Assembly: GCA_031290715.1 (NCBI GenBank)
Contig: JAITNA010000011.1
Span: forward strand, 1 to 7,127
Reading direction: 5' to 3'
DNA from: Eubacteriales Family XIII. Incertae Sedis bacterium
GTDB lineage: Bacteria; Bacillota; Clostridia; Peptostreptococcales; Anaerovoracaceae
Length of the DNA stretch: 7,127 nucleotides
Shown here one piece after another: positions 6,547 to 7,127 of the stretch. Both the position numbers and the translations under genes were made by a program. Each line of letters begins with the position of its first letter. The stretch's first letter is position 1. The notes under the pieces were generated by a model. That model was not told the origin of the DNA. It was given only the letters and a program-made list of their open reading frames with translations, and made no database searches.

Positions 6547-6651
6547 AAGCGGCTTCGGAGGGGCAAGGGCAAGAGAGAAGAGCACGGGAGCGCAAGGGAA
6601 GAGTAGAGGAAGGGCCGGGGAAGAGGCGAACCGCCGGCAGGGAAAGGCGCA
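6547..6651 (+). other. purine-rich spacer between argD and the MFS gene
   Basis: By count, 64 of 74 bases in 6557-6630 are A or G on the plus strand, and the bias continues at about 82% to 6670. No strict tandem unit is visible, only loosely repeated GGGCAA, GGGAAGAG and GGAAG words. There is no T-run and no convincing terminator after argD; a small GAAG/CTTC hairpin (6546-6556) is too weak. Many GGAGG-like words make ribosome-site prediction ambiguous. I see no gene in it. Confidence 0.7.
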
Positions 6652-7127
6652 GTGGGAAAGCAGGAAGAACCGCAAAAGTTGGTTTCTAAAGAATATGTAC
6701 TGATTACAGTATTGCATTTTTTGATCAGCCTCAATTTTTACACCTTAATGACCGTAACGCCGACCTATGTCCTTTCGGAATTCAATCTCTCGGTGGGGCA
6801 GGCCGGGCTGGCCACCGGCCTTTTTGTTTTCGGCGTGCTTTCTTCCCGGTTTTTTTCGGGGGCGCTGATGAATCGGATCGGTTTCAAACGAATGCAAGTA
6901 CTCGGTATCCTTACGATCGTGATTGTTTCCTGCGGATATTTCTTCGTGCATCTTCCCGTTCTGCTTTTTCTCGTGCGGTTTTTCAATGGTTTCGGCTTCG
7001 GCGTGGTATCGACGGCAAATACGACGGTGATCTCCTCGATCATCCCAAGAAACCGCAGCGGGGAGGGTATCGGATATTTCACCATGTTTCAGATGCTGTG
7101 CATGGCCTTCGGCCCTTTTGCCGCGAT
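6652..7127 (+). CDS. MFS transporter, N-terminal part (3'-truncated)
   Basis: The first 158 residues of a major facilitator superfamily permease, running off the right edge (full members are about 390-420). The start is a GTG at 6652 with AGGGA (6639-6643) and AAAGG (6643-6647) upstream; an in-frame TAG at 6604 closes the frame, and no better start is seen. A short polar N-terminus (MGKQEEPQKLVSKE, first residue read as Met) is followed by hydrophobic segments at about 16-38, 49-67, 83-100, 101-123 and 138 onward. Between segments 2 and 3 lies an MFS motif-A-like loop SGALMNRIGFKR (69-80), with Asn where Asp is common. IPRNRSGEGIGYF (131-143) resembles drug-efflux/sugar-efflux-type MFS proteins of Firmicutes. 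The substrate is unknown; placement after argD could suggest amino-acid export, but that is speculation. G+C is near 50%, lower than the arg genes, partly from hydrophobic codons. Confidence 0.87.
   Translation, partial: MGKQEEPQKLVSKEYVLITVLHFLISLNFYTLMTVTPTYVLSEFNLSVGQAGLATGLFVFGVLSSRFFSGALMNRIGFKRMQVLGILTIVIVSCGYFFVHLPVLLFLVRFFNGFGFGVVSTANTTVISSIIPRNRSGEGIGYFTMFQMLCMAFGPFAA
6800..6830 (+). terminator. terminator-like hairpin plus T-run inside the MFS coding sequence
   Basis: AGGCCGG (6800-6806) pairs with CCGGCCT (6815-6821) around an eight-base loop, and the right arm runs straight into TTTTTGTTTT (6821-6830). This is the form of a Rho-independent terminator, but it lies in frame within the codons for QAGLATGLFVF in the second membrane segment. 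It may be a chance result of hydrophobic-codon composition; whether it terminates or attenuates is unknown. Confidence 0.3.

Noticed and set aside
6546..6556. Small hairpin just after argD as a terminator
   Set aside because: Only four or five pairs with a tiny loop, followed by purines with no T-run.
6512..6703. 63-codon plus-strand frame across the argD end and the purine-rich spacer
   Set aside because: Mostly Arg/Lys/Gly/Glu from the purine bias, overlaps two real genes, and has no motif.
5314..6717. A 467-residue open frame on the minus strand, longer than argD itself
   Set aside because: It is antisense to argD, which has all its catalytic motifs. High G+C removes stops from the opposite strand, and the translation shows no family motif.

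Overview
The window is a dense, single-strand block of bacterial genes: every credible coding region reads left to right, gaps are mostly under 35 bases, and G+C is high (about 60-65% by eye in the arg genes). The organism looks like a high-G+C member of the Clostridia or a related Firmicutes lineage. Supporting this are strong AGGAG-type ribosome sites with GTG and TTG starts, a zinc-ribbon/single-TM protein of a kind common in Clostridia, and a short REP-like repeat resembling one I recall from Clostridia. This assignment is inference; nothing here is a taxonomic marker.

Layout: (1) 1-714 is the C-terminal part of an SPFH/band-7 (stomatin-like) membrane protein, cut by the left edge, with a very regular 11-residue coiled-coil repeat. 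(2) 711-1916, overlapping it by four bases, encodes a zinc-ribbon protein with one membrane segment and a Tyr/Asp-rich exterior; its last codons run through the REP-like repeat. (3) 1926-2945 is galE, UDP-glucose 4-epimerase. (4) 2978-4036 argC (short type-2 form, TTG start), 4050-5336 argJ and 5353-6546 argD form a tight arginine-biosynthesis cluster. (5) 6547-6651 is a purine-rich spacer. (6) From 6652 to the right edge is the N-terminal third or so of an MFS transporter, with lower G+C.

How the genes work together: ArgC reduces N-acetylglutamyl-phosphate, ArgD transaminates the semialdehyde to N-acetylornithine, and ArgJ moves the acetyl group from N-acetylornithine back to glutamate, giving ornithine and closing the acetyl cycle. 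The kinase ArgB, which feeds ArgC, is absent from the cluster and must be encoded elsewhere. GalE belongs to sugar-nucleotide metabolism and is probably only a positional neighbour. The SPFH and zinc-ribbon proteins look translationally coupled and both are membrane-linked.

I see no rRNA, tRNA, CRISPR array, transposase or phage gene, and no clearly new system. The points most worth a second look are the REP-like repeat forming the end of the zinc-ribbon gene, a terminator-like hairpin inside the MFS reading frame, the polypurine spacer before that gene, and the missing argB.
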